DNA of 64,000 bases from CAWJKP01 sp963843465 (GCA_963843465.1 CAWJKP010000002.1:1302001-1366000); one strand, 5' to 3'; numbered from the stretch's first letter, positions 18,600 to 27,826 are shown. The notes: a model not told the origin generated them from the letters alone. Program-made: numbers and translations.

Positions 18600-19457
18600 C
18601 TACTCGGCGACCACCGGGTTGCGCAGCACGCCCAAGGGCGGGATCTCGACCTCGACCACGTCGCCGGGCTGGAGGAAGACGGGCGGCTTGCGGGCCATGC
18701 CCACGCCCGGCGGTGTGCCGGTGAAGATCAGGTCGCCCGGGGCCAGCGTCGCCACGCTGGAGACGTAAGCCACCAGCTTCTCGACCGAGAAGATCAACTG
18801 CCGCGTCGACGAATCCTGCATCGTCCGCCCGTTGAGCCGCAGGCGGACGGCCAGATCGCCCGGATCGTCGACCTCGTCGGCGGTCACCAGGGCCGGGCCG
18901 AAGGGGGCGAAACCGTCGAACGACTTGCCCAACAGCCACTGCCCGCCCGGCTTGCGAAGCTGCCAGTCGCGGGCGGAGACGTCGTTGCCGCAGCAATAGC
19001 CCGCGATGTGCTGCCGGGCTTGCGACTCGGGGATCTGCCGGCCGCCGCGCCCGATGACCAGCACCAGCTCGGCCTCGTAATCCACTTGCGTGCTGAGCCG
19101 CGGCAGCACGATCGGCTCTCCGTCGGCGGACGCCGCGGTGGGAAACTTGGCGAAGAGGATCGGCTCCGAGGGCGGCCGGGCGTTGGTTTCCCGGGCGTGG
19201 TCGGCGTAGTTCAGACCCGCGCAGATGATCTTTTCCGGCCGCGGCACGGGGGCCAAGAGCTTGACCTCCCCCCGCGCCGTCGCCCGGCCCGAGACCAGCG
19301 CCGCCCGGGCCCGCGCCAGGCCCTCGGGCCCTTGGGCCAAGAGGGCCTTGATCGAGTGCGGGACGGCCGCATCGGCCGCGTGGAGGTCGACCAGCCCGTC
19401 CTCCCGCACCCCCGCCACGCGAGGCCCCTGCGGGCCCTGGTAGCTCACCAATCTCAT
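18600..19457 (-). CDS. Fumarylacetoacetate hydrolase (FAH) family protein
   Basis: The 285-residue protein shows the FAH-family core: KIICAGLNYADHA (start of the catalytic domain), STQVDYEAELVLVIG with the metal-binding glutamates, GYCCGNDVSARDWQ, GKSFDGFAPFGPALV, and GDLIFTGTPPGVG near the end. Members are divalent-metal enzymes that open or isomerise acyl-pyruvate-like compounds (fumarylpyruvate, 2-hydroxyhepta-2,4-diene-1,7-dioate, oxaloacetate tautomers). The precise substrate cannot be assigned. It is a cytosolic single gene with no pathway neighbours, so a housekeeping oxaloacetate or acylpyruvate role is as likely as aromatic catabolism. Confidence 0.88.
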   Translation of the reverse strand: MRLVSYQGPQGPRVAGVREDGLVDLHAADAAVPHSIKALLAQGPEGLARARAALVSGRATARGEVKLLAPVPRPEKIICAGLNYADHARETNARPPSEPILFAKFPTAASADGEPIVLPRLSTQVDYEAELVLVIGRGGRQIPESQARQHIAGYCCGNDVSARDWQLRKPGGQWLLGKSFDGFAPFGPALVTADEVDDPGDLAVRLRLNGRTMQDSSTRQLIFSVEKLVAYVSSVATLAPGDLIFTGTPPGVGMARKPPVFLQPGDVVEVEIPPLGVLRNPVVAE

Positions 19458-19473
19458 CGAGCAGTCCTCGTTG

Positions 19474-19643
19474 CAGTCGTTCGTAGTCCCGCCTTCAGGC
19501 GGTCTTGCAGTCGTTCGTAGTTCCGCCTTCAGGCGGTCTTGCAGTCGCTCGTAGTCCCGCCTTCAGGCGGTCTTGCAGTCGCTCGTAGTCCCGCCTTCAG
19601 GCGGTCTTGCAGTCGCTCGTAGTTCCGCCTTCAGGCGATCTTG
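19474..19643. repeat. 34-bp tandem repeat, five copies, hairpin core CCGCCTTCAGGCGG
   Basis: The unit begins CAGTCGTTCGTAGTCCCGCC and continues TTCAGGCGGTCTTG. It is repeated five times with one to three changes per copy, directly upstream of the FAH gene start. A related TTCCGGCTAAAGCCGG hairpin follows. Confidence 0.9.
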
Positions 19644-19682
19644 CCGCGGATTTCCGGCTAAAGCCGGTACTACGAACTTGGA

Positions 19683-21005
19683 TCAACTTGTCCTGACGCG
19701 GCGTCCAAGCGCCGGCCATCTCCAATTGCGGAACAGGCGGACCTCGCGGACCGCGGTCAGGGCCATGCGGTCCTCGAGGTTCGGACGGAAAATCGTAAGG
19801 ATCAACAGCGGCAGGTACCAATCCATGTAGATCCCGGCATAATGGGCGTGCCAGAACTGTGTCCCCAAGAGCACCGCCGCCGAGCAGCTCAAGAGCGTGC
19901 CCAGGTTCTTCTGGGCGGGCCACAGCGCCAGGCTCACCGCAAGGGCGAAGAACGCGGCCATGATCGGCATGCGGTAGGCCGGGTCGTGCAGCGCCCAGAA
20001 GCCCTCGGCATTGGCCAGCGAGAGGCTCGTGAAGCCGAACATCGTCTGTACCTGGTCGGAGAAGGCGTGCAGGTTGCTGGTGCCTAGCGCCAGCGAGGCC
20101 GCCAAGAGCGCCAGCGCCCCCGCCGCGCCGGCGAGGAAGCGGACCAGTCCCCGCCGCCAGTAGAAACCGCACCAAAGCGGCAGCAAGAACAGCGGGTAGT
20201 AGATGGCGCCCGCCGCCAGGCCGGCCAGCATTCCGGCCGCCAGCGGGCGACGGTAGGCCACCACCGCCCAGACCAACAGGGCGCCCGGTATCACATGGTC
20301 GATGCGGCCGGTGAACTCGGCCGTGTAGGGCAAGAGCAGATACAACGAGGCCGCCGCCACGCCGGTCCGGGCGCTGCCGAAATGCCGGTGGCCGATGAGA
20401 ATCAGGCCGATCAGGATCGCCAGGTGACCGAGAATCGCCGTGGTGCGGGTGACGACGTTCCGCAGCAGCCGCTGCCGCGACAGGTCCGTGGGACCAGCCG
20501 CAGCGGAGGCCGGCGTCTGGCTGGAGAGGTCGGCGAGGGCCCAAAAGGGCGGATATCCCGGACCGGGCTGCACGAGGCGGTTGGGATTGCCGGCCGTCGG
20601 GCCGTAAAAGGCGTCTTCCCACCGCTCCACGCTGCGACGGCCGCCCTCGACCGCCGGCTTGGTGATCACGTTGGCCAGCAAGAACAGCACCAGCGCAAAG
20701 CAGGTGAACGTCAGGCCGCTGGCCGAAAGGTTGGGCTCCAGCAGGGGCCGGCGGACCATCACCGGGTCCAAGAGCAACCGCACCAGAAAGAACCCGCTGA
20801 GGGAGAACAGCCACAGATAACCCGCCGGCTGCTGCCCGTGGGTGATCAAAAGAAAGCCGGGGGCAAACGACATCAGCGCGATCAAGTCCAGGTTCCGCAC
20901 GCTCCAGAAGCGGTGGAACTTGAAATAAATGCCGATGATCAACAGCGACGACACGTACACCCAGGTCGTCGCGTTCATCCGATATTCAAAGAGAATTTCA
21001 GGCAT
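19683..21005 (-). CDS. Polytopic membrane protein, possible glycosyltransferase-like
   Basis: This protein of about 440 residues has ten or so hydrophobic segments (for example VYVSSLLIIGIYFKF, LTFTCFALVLFLLANVI, AILGHLAILIGLILIGH). A mid-protein stretch, LYLLLPYTAEFTGRIDHVIP, resembles lumenal loops of GT87/ArnT-like polyprenyl-sugar glycosyltransferases. No clear DD or DE catalytic pair could be fixed, so this is only a possibility. The ATG at 21005 (MPEILFEYR) is chosen over an upstream ATG at 21068 because the extra residues come from a GC-rich repeat. It is a single gene on the minus strand, after the FAH gene and the tandem repeat. Confidence 0.7.
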   Translation of the reverse strand: MPEILFEYRMNATTWVYVSSLLIIGIYFKFHRFWSVRNLDLIALMSFAPGFLLITHGQQPAGYLWLFSLSGFFLVRLLLDPVMVRRPLLEPNLSASGLTFTCFALVLFLLANVITKPAVEGGRRSVERWEDAFYGPTAGNPNRLVQPGPGYPPFWALADLSSQTPASAAAGPTDLSRQRLLRNVVTRTTAILGHLAILIGLILIGHRHFGSARTGVAAASLYLLLPYTAEFTGRIDHVIPGALLVWAVVAYRRPLAAGMLAGLAAGAIYYPLFLLPLWCGFYWRRGLVRFLAGAAGALALLAASLALGTSNLHAFSDQVQTMFGFTSLSLANAEGFWALHDPAYRMPIMAAFFALAVSLALWPAQKNLGTLLSCSAAVLLGTQFWHAHYAGIYMDWYLPLLILTIFRPNLEDRMALTAVREVRLFRNWRWPALGRRVRTS

Positions 21006-21216
21006 CAGACTCGTCGCTTCTTCGAGTAGGGTGGAACCAGCTCGCGTAAGCGAGCGCCGGCCCACCATTTGTGCCAGCTCTCGGTGGGCCGGCGGCCGCC
21101 AAAGCGGCCTTGTCCCACCCTACATCTCCGTTGCTGTTTCGAGTTTCGCGGGCTGAAGCCCGCGCTACCAGCGGCGCCTGGATTTGGTTGCCGCCGGTAC
21201 GACTTTGGTCACAGTC

Positions 21217-22500
21217 TCACTCCCTCATCCGGCCGGCTTTCCCGCCCAAGCGGTTGCGGGCCTGCTCCGCCCAGGGGCTGTCGGGGGCCAGCTTGAGAAA
21301 CGCCCGCCAATGCGGCGACGACTCCTCGGCGCGTCCCAGGTCGTCCAGCAGCCGGGCGAGGTGAAAATGGACGTCGGCATAATCGGCATGGAAGGCCAGC
21401 GCGCCGCGAAAGGCAGCCAGGGCCAACTCGTGCTGATCCATCTCCACCAACACGCAGCCCAAGTTGGCCCGGGCCTCGACGTAGTCCTCATCCAGCTCGA
21501 CGGCCATGTAGTAACGCTCTCGCGCCCCGCCCAAGTCGCCCAAACGATAGAGAATCTCGGCCACCTGGAAGCAGACCTCGGCCGAAGGGCCGGCCGCCGC
21601 CATCGCCGCGCGATACATCTCGGCCGCCAGCTCCAGTTGGCCTTCCTCTTCCAACTCGGCCGCCAGGCGGCACATCCGCTCGGGCGAGGGCGACTGGCCA
21701 GCCGGGGCAACCTGGCCAGCCGGGGCAACCTGGCCGGCCAGGGACAGGACCGACTCCGGCGGACTTTCGCCCGTCGCCTCCTCGTCCGGCGGAGAGCCGG
21801 CGGCGGCGGCAGCGAAGTCGAATCGCAACTGCCCCCCCGGCTCGACCAGCCCGTCGCCCTGTCGCAGCAGGATCTCTTGGCCCTCGATGATCACCGACAA
21901 TTGGGCCAGCGGCCTCTCGACCCGGGGCAAGTAGCGGGCCAATTCGGCCAGTTTCTTCTCGATCGCCGCCGGCGACATCCCGGCCGCCAGCAGCTCGGCC
22001 AATCGCCGCGCCGTGGCCACCTCCTGGAAATCGAAGTAGGCCAGCTTCCGCACCTCCCGCACCGGCACGATCAGTCCCCGGCGGTGCCAGCGCCGGATGA
22101 TCTCGATCGGCAGGCCCAAGAGGTCGGCCAGCATCGCCGGCGTGTAGAGCCGATGAATGTCCTGCTCGGCCTCGACCAGGCCCAGCCGCTGCCAGAGCTG
22201 CGTCTCGGTAATCACTTCGATCGACTTCCGCTCGATCGCCTGCCGGACCGGTTCGTCGAACAACTCGTCCCGGTCGTCGGCCGTGATCGGCAGTCCCTCT
22301 TCTCCCACGACGACGAGCTGGACGGACGGGTCGATCCGCTCCACCACCACGGCCCCGCAACTGCGGACCAGTTGCGCGGCGCTGCGGCGGGACATGCTGG
22401 CCAGCTTTCCCAGAAAAGCTACCCGCAGGTCCTTCAGCCCGGCCGACGATGGATCGCTAGCGGCAAGCAAGATGCGACATGGCTCCTGGTCCCGAACCAC
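21217..22500 (-). CDS. BRCT - MerR-type HTH - TPR fusion protein
   Basis: The 427-residue protein is built of three parts. Residues 22-105 (LKDLRVAFLGKLASMSRR, VRSCGAVVV, VVVGEEG) look like a BRCT domain. Residues 118-190 (YTPAMLADLLGLPIEIIRRW, FDFQEVATARRLAELLAAG) are a MerR-like winged helix. Residues 285-415 hold about four TPR units (AEMYRAAMAAAG, YYMAVELDEDYVEARANLG, HFHLARLLDDLGRAEES). The linker contains an 18-bp tandem repeat (about 21695-21730, GQVAPAGQVAPAGQ). It may be a DNA-binding regulator that senses a partner through its TPRs. The initiator is probably GTG 22500. It is a single gene; no operon partner was seen. Confidence 0.75.
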   Translation of the reverse strand: MVRDQEPCRILLAASDPSSAGLKDLRVAFLGKLASMSRRSAAQLVRSCGAVVVERIDPSVQLVVVGEEGLPITADDRDELFDEPVRQAIERKSIEVITETQLWQRLGLVEAEQDIHRLYTPAMLADLLGLPIEIIRRWHRRGLIVPVREVRKLAYFDFQEVATARRLAELLAAGMSPAAIEKKLAELARYLPRVERPLAQLSVIIEGQEILLRQGDGLVEPGGQLRFDFAAAAAGSPPDEEATGESPPESVLSLAGQVAPAGQVAPAGQSPSPERMCRLAAELEEEGQLELAAEMYRAAMAAAGPSAEVCFQVAEILYRLGDLGGARERYYMAVELDEDYVEARANLGCVLVEMDQHELALAAFRGALAFHADYADVHFHLARLLDDLGRAEESSPHWRAFLKLAPDSPWAEQARNRLGGKAGRMRE

Positions 22501-22636
22501 GATTGTAGCACGTTTCGCCGAAAGCGGTTAGCCCCGGCGGCCACGCCCGCTGCGCGATGGTTCGTCGTTCGGGTCCCTTCCGGCAGAAGGGACCTGCTCC
22601 GGGCGACTGGAAGCCACGACGCGGCTAGACGGCGGG
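22501..22636. repeat. Intergenic repeat: AGCCCCGGCGGCCACGCC unit
   Basis: GTTAGCCCCGGCGGCCACGCC occurs at 22528-22548, followed by a small GGTCCCTTC / GAAGGGACC hairpin. No gene is seen. Confidence 0.6.
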
Positions 22637-24208
22637 CTAGGTCTTTTTGGGAGGACTAAGAAGGTCTGGATAGACTGATGACGGCGGCGCCGAAGGACTT
22701 GCCTTGGGCACGGGAGCCGGAACGGGCGCCGGTGCCGTGGCTCCGGGGTTGGCCGGCGGCGGACTCACCAGGGGTGACGTCGAACTTTCGCTCCCCAAGG
22801 GGCCCGGCAACTTGTTACCGGGCCCAAGCGACGGCGCCACGTTGGCGTTGTCGCCTGCGGCGCCGGGCGCGGGCGTCGGCTGCGGAGCAAACGGCGTGGG
22901 TTGGCCCCCTACCGCCGGCGGTGTCCCGCAAGATCCATCCGCACACGGTCCCGCGGCACTCGGTCCCGCCGCACAGGATCCATCCGCACACGGTCCCGGA
23001 CACGTCACGACCACCGGCTCACAGGGCTCCAGGGGGATGCGGCAGCAGACGACCCGGGGAACGCAACGGGTGTAGGTCACCGGAACTTGCCGCTCCACGA
23101 ACCGCGGCACGCGGACCGCTTCCTGGTAGGCCACCATCCGGCAGACCTGGTAAGGCACCTGTTCCACCCGCTCCTGGCTGACCATCCGGCAGGTCTGCAC
23201 CGGGACGCGGCAGACCCGATCCTCGGCCACCATGTGGCAGACCTCGTAGGGCACCTTCTGCTCGACCCGTTCGCACACCGGCCGGCAAACGGTCAGCGGA
23301 ATCTGCCGAACGTGCTGCTCGGGCACCAGCCGGCTGACCTGGTAATTGATCGTCTCGCAGACCTGTTCGGGCTGGTAGGTGCAGACCTGCACGGGGACCT
23401 GCCGCTGGACGGTCCGCGGGACAAGCGTCGTCACGGCGACCTGGCGGGCGACGATGTTCGGCCTCCAAACGTGCTGGACCTCCTGGCGAACCCGCGGCAC
23501 TTGCACCCAGTAGAGCCCCCCGCGGTGATAAACGCTGGCCCCGGTCACCGGGTCCACCGCGCAGCCGGCCGGCACCCACCTCAGCCGCGACCGCGGACGC
23601 TCCTGGACGCAAACCACGTGGTTCTCAACGCAGCCCTGATCGGCATATTCCGTGTGGCACGTGGTCACCGGCTCGTTGACCGTGTAACACTCCGTGTGGA
23701 AGACCGTCTGCTGGATCGGCCGCAGCACCGTGTGGCTCTGCTGGCACTGCCGCATCTCCGTCACCGGACGCAGCACCGTATAAGGCTCTTCCCGCACCAA
23801 CGTCTCCTGCACATAGCGGACCCGGGTGTAGCTGGCGTCGCGCAACTGCGTCTCGACGACCGGACGCATCACCGTGTAATGATCCTCGCGGACAGCCGTC
23901 TCGAAGACCGGCTTGACCACCGTGTAGTGGTTCTCCCGGACCGCCGTTTCCCAGACCGGCCGGTAACGGGTCACCAGGTGCTCCTCGCAGACCGTGTCGT
24001 ACTCGATGCGGAAGGCCGTCACCTGCTGTTGATCGAACACCGTCTGGTAGACGATGCGATACGCCGGCCCGCCCGCGCAGGTCATGCAGGCCGCGCTGGG
24101 CGAATAGACCTGGTAGACTTGGGCCTCCGCCGTTCGGGCCGAGGGCCGAGCCAGGACCACCGACAGACCAAAGATCGCCGCCAGAGCCACAGGATGACGC
24201 AGGATCAT
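22637..24208 (-). CDS. YTV-repeat, cysteine-rich secreted cell-wall protein
   Basis: The ATG at 24208 follows a strong GAGGTGAAGAAG ribosome-binding site and starts a signal peptide (MILRHPVALAAIFGLSVVLA). The mature protein is made of degenerate units around 'YTV..PV.ET..R' (HYTVVKPVFETAVRED, HYTVMRPVVETQLRD, PYTVLRPVTEM) and, further on, 'QV.VC...' units. Cysteines are frequent. This is the YTV family, described as very abundant wall proteins in Pirellula-type planctomycetes. The last 120 residues are Pro/Gly/Ala-rich with a short CADGSC duplication. At about 523 residues it is a small member of a family that can be giant. An upstream in-frame ATG at 24361 is rejected, as it would bury the signal peptide. 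Confidence 0.9.
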   Translation of the reverse strand: MILRHPVALAAIFGLSVVLARPSARTAEAQVYQVYSPSAACMTCAGGPAYRIVYQTVFDQQQVTAFRIEYDTVCEEHLVTRYRPVWETAVRENHYTVVKPVFETAVREDHYTVMRPVVETQLRDASYTRVRYVQETLVREEPYTVLRPVTEMRQCQQSHTVLRPIQQTVFHTECYTVNEPVTTCHTEYADQGCVENHVVCVQERPRSRLRWVPAGCAVDPVTGASVYHRGGLYWVQVPRVRQEVQHVWRPNIVARQVAVTTLVPRTVQRQVPVQVCTYQPEQVCETINYQVSRLVPEQHVRQIPLTVCRPVCERVEQKVPYEVCHMVAEDRVCRVPVQTCRMVSQERVEQVPYQVCRMVAYQEAVRVPRFVERQVPVTYTRCVPRVVCCRIPLEPCEPVVVTCPGPCADGSCAAGPSAAGPCADGSCGTPPAVGGQPTPFAPQPTPAPGAAGDNANVAPSLGPGNKLPGPLGSESSTSPLVSPPPANPGATAPAPVPAPVPKASPSAPPSSVYPDLLSPPKKT

Positions 24209-24560
24209 CTTCTTCACCTCGCGGGCCAGAAGGGCCGCTTCATTAGACCAGACCCTTACCAACATCGCGACTGCCGCCGGTAGACAATATCGCCGTGGCG
24301 CAGGCGCAATGCACCTCTCCTTATCAGTTTGGCGGACAATTGACGGGAGGGCAAACGTCAAATCTTGACATTTTCCGCCCCGTTGTCCTTACTCGAAGCG
24401 CCGCAAGGAAATAAAACTTGGAAAAATCTTTGAAGTTTTCCGGACCCTCCTCCGCAGAGGCAGAATGATAGCAGTAGCGCAAATATGGCTGGCGACAGCT
24501 ACTTGCGATGCAAGTTTGCCTAACCGCTACAACCGGACAGCTTGGCGGCATGTGGGTGCT

Positions 24561-24832
24561 AAATGACTTTGCGTAATTCCAGGAGGAACGAGTCAGCCCC
24601 GGAGGGGCGCTATGCAATAGCCAGGGGCGTCAGCCCCTGGTCGCAGGAACGAAACCTGTCGTCAAGCCCCGGAGGGGCGACAGCTCCGGAAACCGTTGTC
24701 GGTGTCGCCCCTACGGGGCTCTTGGTGGTTGCGTGATCTGCTCCCAGGGGCTGACGCCCCTGGCTATGGAATGTCGCCGCTCCGCGGCTGACACTCGCGG
24801 TGAAATCCTGCTGAAATCACGCAAAGTCATTT
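24561..24832. mobile_element. MITE-like 272-bp element with perfect 14-bp terminal inverted repeats
   Basis: The ends AAATGACTTTGCGT (24561-24574) and ACGCAAAGTCATTT (24819-24832) are perfect inverted copies. Inside are AGCCAGGGGCGTCAGCCCCT (from 24619) and its inverse AGGGGCTGACGCCCCTGGCT (to 24765), plus CCCCGGAGGGGCG words. It encodes nothing. The right end overlaps the last two bases of the stop codon of the protease gene that follows on the minus strand. The remaining gap 24209-24560 shows nothing recognisable. Confidence 0.65.
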
Positions 24833-26003
24833 AATCGTATTCCTTGGGACTAAAGCTCTTCTCCATTCGCTTCCCGTCGCGTTCGATCGTCACCTGAACG
24901 GCCTTGCCCTCCGTCGTGAGCAAACGACCGGCCTCCGACGGCTTCCACGCTGAGATGGGCTTGCCACACAGCTTGACGATAACATCTTTGGCCCGCAGGC
25001 CAGCAGCGTAGGCAGGACTTTTCTCATCGACGGATTCAACGTCAAGTCCAGTTGCTCTGTAAAAGTATCGCAACCCGCATGTGTTCCCGACGTCGCGGCC
25101 CGCAAAGCGCTTCCCCTTTGTCAGATAGAGCCGTTCGTTGGGGAAGTCGATCGTCACCCGGTACCGGGACAGGTAGTCCAACCCAAGGACATTTTGATTG
25201 CCGCTCTTGAACCGGAGATTCTCATGCCGGAAGGGTCCGACGCAAAGATGCGAGAGTTTTGCAACTCGTAAAGGGTGTGTGCCGGAAAGGTCCACGGCTT
25301 TTGAATCGCCGGTAACCCGAGCCTCGTGCGACCTGACGAGGCGAGTCAGAAGCGAATTTTCGAGACGGCCCGTGTCCGCATCTCCCGTATCGACCTCAAA
25401 GGCAGTCCGCACGTTGTCGCCCGCTGTGGCCAGAATACACGCTATTCCACTCGCGTCATGTACGAACGGCAGGCTCTCGCCCCAACTGGGATCCCACTTG
25501 GTTCCCGGGAGCAAAAAATCAAGGCGGCCCTCATCGAAGTCGATGGTGATGATCCAGTCCTTTAAGAAATCCATACCGACGATACCGTAAAGACTGCAAC
25601 CGGACGCTTCGCGCAATAAGGCACAATCGTGGCACACGACGGGGCCTCTTGTAAGCACCAACGAGCCGATGCGAGTATTCGGAGGAGAGTACAATTCACG
25701 TTCCACGTCGCCGCCTTGGGGAACCGCTACGTGTACAGAACCAACGCGCGGCCCTAGGTGCGGTCGCAAGGAGACATCGAAGACGCTAAGCGCGAATCCA
25801 GTGTCCAGGACGAACTGATAGTTTTTGGTGCCCACGCGTACGGGAATGAGCACCAACCGTTCCTCTGGATCGAACTTGAATGATTCATAAGCAGCCGCTC
25901 TTGAGGCGTTCCCAACCGGTTCTGCAGCGTTGCTCAACACCGGCAACTGGGTCCAGGCGACCAGCATCCCAACAACACTCGCAAGTCCGGCGTGAAGTCG
26001 CAT
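24831..26003 (-). CDS. Secreted retropepsin-like aspartic protease with C-terminal PDZ domain
   Basis: Starting at ATG 26003, a signal peptide (RLHAGLASVVGMLVAWTQL) leads to a pepsin/retropepsin half-site FVLDTGFALSVFD (the D-T-G catalytic triplet), then GIVGMDFLKDWIITIDF, the matching flap and 'G.D.L' strand. A second half begins TAFEVDTGDADTG and ends in LGLDYLSRYRVTIDFPNERLYL. The tail (residues about 315-390: VESVDEKSPAYAAGLRAKDV) is a PDZ domain. The two DTG motifs suggest a duplicated, possibly single-chain enzyme. It is probably periplasmic. It is less GC-rich than its neighbours, so it may be a recent arrival. The upstream start at 26069 adds only basic residues before the signal peptide. 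Confidence 0.82.
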   Translation of the reverse strand: MRLHAGLASVVGMLVAWTQLPVLSNAAEPVGNASRAAAYESFKFDPEERLVLIPVRVGTKNYQFVLDTGFALSVFDVSLRPHLGPRVGSVHVAVPQGGDVERELYSPPNTRIGSLVLTRGPVVCHDCALLREASGCSLYGIVGMDFLKDWIITIDFDEGRLDFLLPGTKWDPSWGESLPFVHDASGIACILATAGDNVRTAFEVDTGDADTGRLENSLLTRLVRSHEARVTGDSKAVDLSGTHPLRVAKLSHLCVGPFRHENLRFKSGNQNVLGLDYLSRYRVTIDFPNERLYLTKGKRFAGRDVGNTCGLRYFYRATGLDVESVDEKSPAYAAGLRAKDVIVKLCGKPISAWKPSEAGRLLTTEGKAVQVTIERDGKRMEKSFSPKEYD

Positions 26004-26085
26004 GAGACGTGCCCTCCTTCGGTAGCGTTGGCAAATTGCAGTGGCGCCCGCCACAAGTAATGAAACCAATTCGACGCGCGGCCGG

Positions 26086-26292
26086 TCTTCTCGTCCCGGA
26101 GGGACGTTCGATAATAGCCCAGCGATTCATCGCTGGGTAGACGGACGCCTCGAAAGCCCGCGCGTCCCGGAGGGACGCCTGAAACACCGTCCGCGGCTCG
26201 CGTTCGGGCGTCCCTACGGGACGCGCCGCCGTGGCTGGCTTTCGCCATCCCAGCGATAAATCGCTGGGCTATTTTCAGTTGCCCCTCCGGGG
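26086..26292. repeat. Palindromic element: GTCCCGGAGGGAC and AGCCCAGCGAT..ATCGCTGGGCT
   Basis: The arms around ATAGCCCAGCGATTCATCGC (26114-) are repeated inverted at GCGATAAATCGCTGGGCTAT (26253-26272). GTCCCGGAGGGAC-type hairpins lie at 26093 and 26164. The 350-bp gap to the phosphofructokinase gene holds only this element and a TCATCCCTCATCC tandem stretch at 26394-26420. Confidence 0.7.
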
Positions 26293-26415
26293 CAAGCATT
26301 GGCCAATCCCGCTCGCGTCTCCGATTGTCACATATTTTGGCGCCAAGGTGTAGGTGTAGCGTGCGTCGAGCGCAGCGAGCCCCACGATTCGACCTCATCC
26401 CTCATCCTTCATCCC

Positions 26416-27606
26416 TCATCCTTTCAACCGCACGTACTCCGGCAGCGGGCCGATGAGCGGTTCGAGGTATTCCAGGCAGGCCGGTGTCACATAGTTGCCT
26501 TCGGGGTCGAGGTACGCGGCCGGCATTGGCTTGGCCTGGACGGCCACCTCGGCCAGCGAGGCCGTGCCCAGCGACCAGCGATAGGGCCGGCTGGACTCCC
26601 GGACAATACTCACCATCAGGCCCGAGGCCCCTTCCGCCGCCAGCTCCACCGCCCGGCAGCCGCAGGCATAGGCTTCTTCCAGGTCCAGCGGGCTGGTGCG
26701 ATCGGCCGCACACATGGCCAGCGACTCGCAGACCTGGAACTCGCCCCGCCAGCCGAAGGTCTCGCCGATCAGGCGGTGCAGCATCATCGCCGCGCTGCCG
26801 CCGCCCATGGCGCCGAACTCGACGTTGGCGAACTTGTCGGTGGTCTGCGACTGGCTGATCGGCCGGCGCTGGGCGTCGCAAACTCCCTCGCCGACGACAA
26901 TGCTGCACCAGCCGAAGCGATCGTAGCAGCGCTTGACGCCGGCCAGGAAACGCTCGCGATCGAAGGGCAGCTCGGGCAGCAGGATCAGGTGCGGGGCGTC
27001 GTCCTCGGCCGACCGGGCCAGGGCCGCCGCCGCCGCCAGCCAGCCGGCCGACCGGCCCACCGTCTGGAAGATCACGTACTGATCGACGTGCCGCATGTCG
27101 CGGGCCAACATGCCCGCCTGCTTCACCGAAAGCGCCACGTACCGGCCGGCACTGGGGAACCCGGGCGTATGGTCGGTGCCGAAGAGGTCGTTGTCGACCG
27201 TCTTGGGCACGCCGATGCCGGCCAGGTCGTAGCCGTGCTGCCGGCAGTAGGCTTCCAGGCGATGGATCGTGTCCATCGTGTCGTTGCCGCCGATCAAGAA
27301 GCAGTAGCGGATGCCGTAGCGGCGGAGCATGTCGAGAATGCGGGGAAAGTCGGGCTCGCGGAGCTTGTAGCGGCAGCTTCCCAAGGCCGAGCTGGGCGTG
27401 AGGCGGAGCTTCTCGATGGTCAGCGGGGGCTCCCGCCCCAAATCGATCAGGTCGCCTCGCAGGAACCCTTCGATGCCGAACCGCATCCCATAGACGTGCT
27501 CGATCGCCCGCTGGTTCAGGCAGGACTGGACGAGGCCGCTGAGGCTGGCGTTGATGACGCTGGTCGGGCCGCCGCTTTGGCCCAGGATCGCATTGCCGCG
27601 GAGCAT
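26416..27606 (-). CDS. 6-phosphofructokinase, PPi-dependent type
   Basis: The 396-residue enzyme transfers phosphate to fructose 6-phosphate in glycolysis. The N-terminus AILGQSGGPTSVINASLSG is the PFK nucleotide/PPi loop. Further motifs are FLIGGNDTMDTIHRL, VPKTVDNDLFGTDHTPG (the 'PKTIDND' catalytic motif with its Asp), and the substrate region GRSAGWLAAAAAL. An Asp in the GG(D/N)D position and a Lys before TVDND are the accepted signs of PPi-dependent enzymes as against ATP-PFKs ('GGDGS', 'GTIDND'). A reversible PPi-PFK is common in planctomycetes. It is monocistronic; the intact frame starts at ATG 27606. Confidence 0.88.
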   Translation of the reverse strand: MLRGNAILGQSGGPTSVINASLSGLVQSCLNQRAIEHVYGMRFGIEGFLRGDLIDLGREPPLTIEKLRLTPSSALGSCRYKLREPDFPRILDMLRRYGIRYCFLIGGNDTMDTIHRLEAYCRQHGYDLAGIGVPKTVDNDLFGTDHTPGFPSAGRYVALSVKQAGMLARDMRHVDQYVIFQTVGRSAGWLAAAAALARSAEDDAPHLILLPELPFDRERFLAGVKRCYDRFGWCSIVVGEGVCDAQRRPISQSQTTDKFANVEFGAMGGGSAAMMLHRLIGETFGWRGEFQVCESLAMCAADRTSPLDLEEAYACGCRAVELAAEGASGLMVSIVRESSRPYRWSLGTASLAEVAVQAKPMPAAYLDPEGNYVTPACLEYLEPLIGPLPEYVRLKG

Positions 27607-27639
27607 CGTCTCGGTTCCTCGTGATGGGGTGGTAGGTTA

Positions 27640-27826
27640 GTGGTCAGTCGAAAGGAGGGACGCGGGGAGGAGAAGAGGAGAAGAGGAGAAGGGGAGAAGA
27701 GGAGAAAGGGAGAAGACGAGAAATCCCGCGTCGCCGTGTCCACGTGTCTCCTCCTCTCCTCCTCTCCTCTTCTCCCCCTCTCCCCATCTCCTCTTCTCTC
27801 CATCTCCGCGTCTCCCCGTCCCCGCG
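27640..27826. repeat. Low-complexity GGAGAAGAGGAG / CTCCTCTTCTCC inverted tract
   Basis: A purine run on the left (27655-27725) faces a pyrimidine run on the right (27750-27815), so the plus strand could fold on itself. TGGTCAGTC and CCGCGTC words at the edges tie it to the repeat families elsewhere. The start of the phosphofructokinase mRNA should lie just beside it. Confidence 0.65.
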
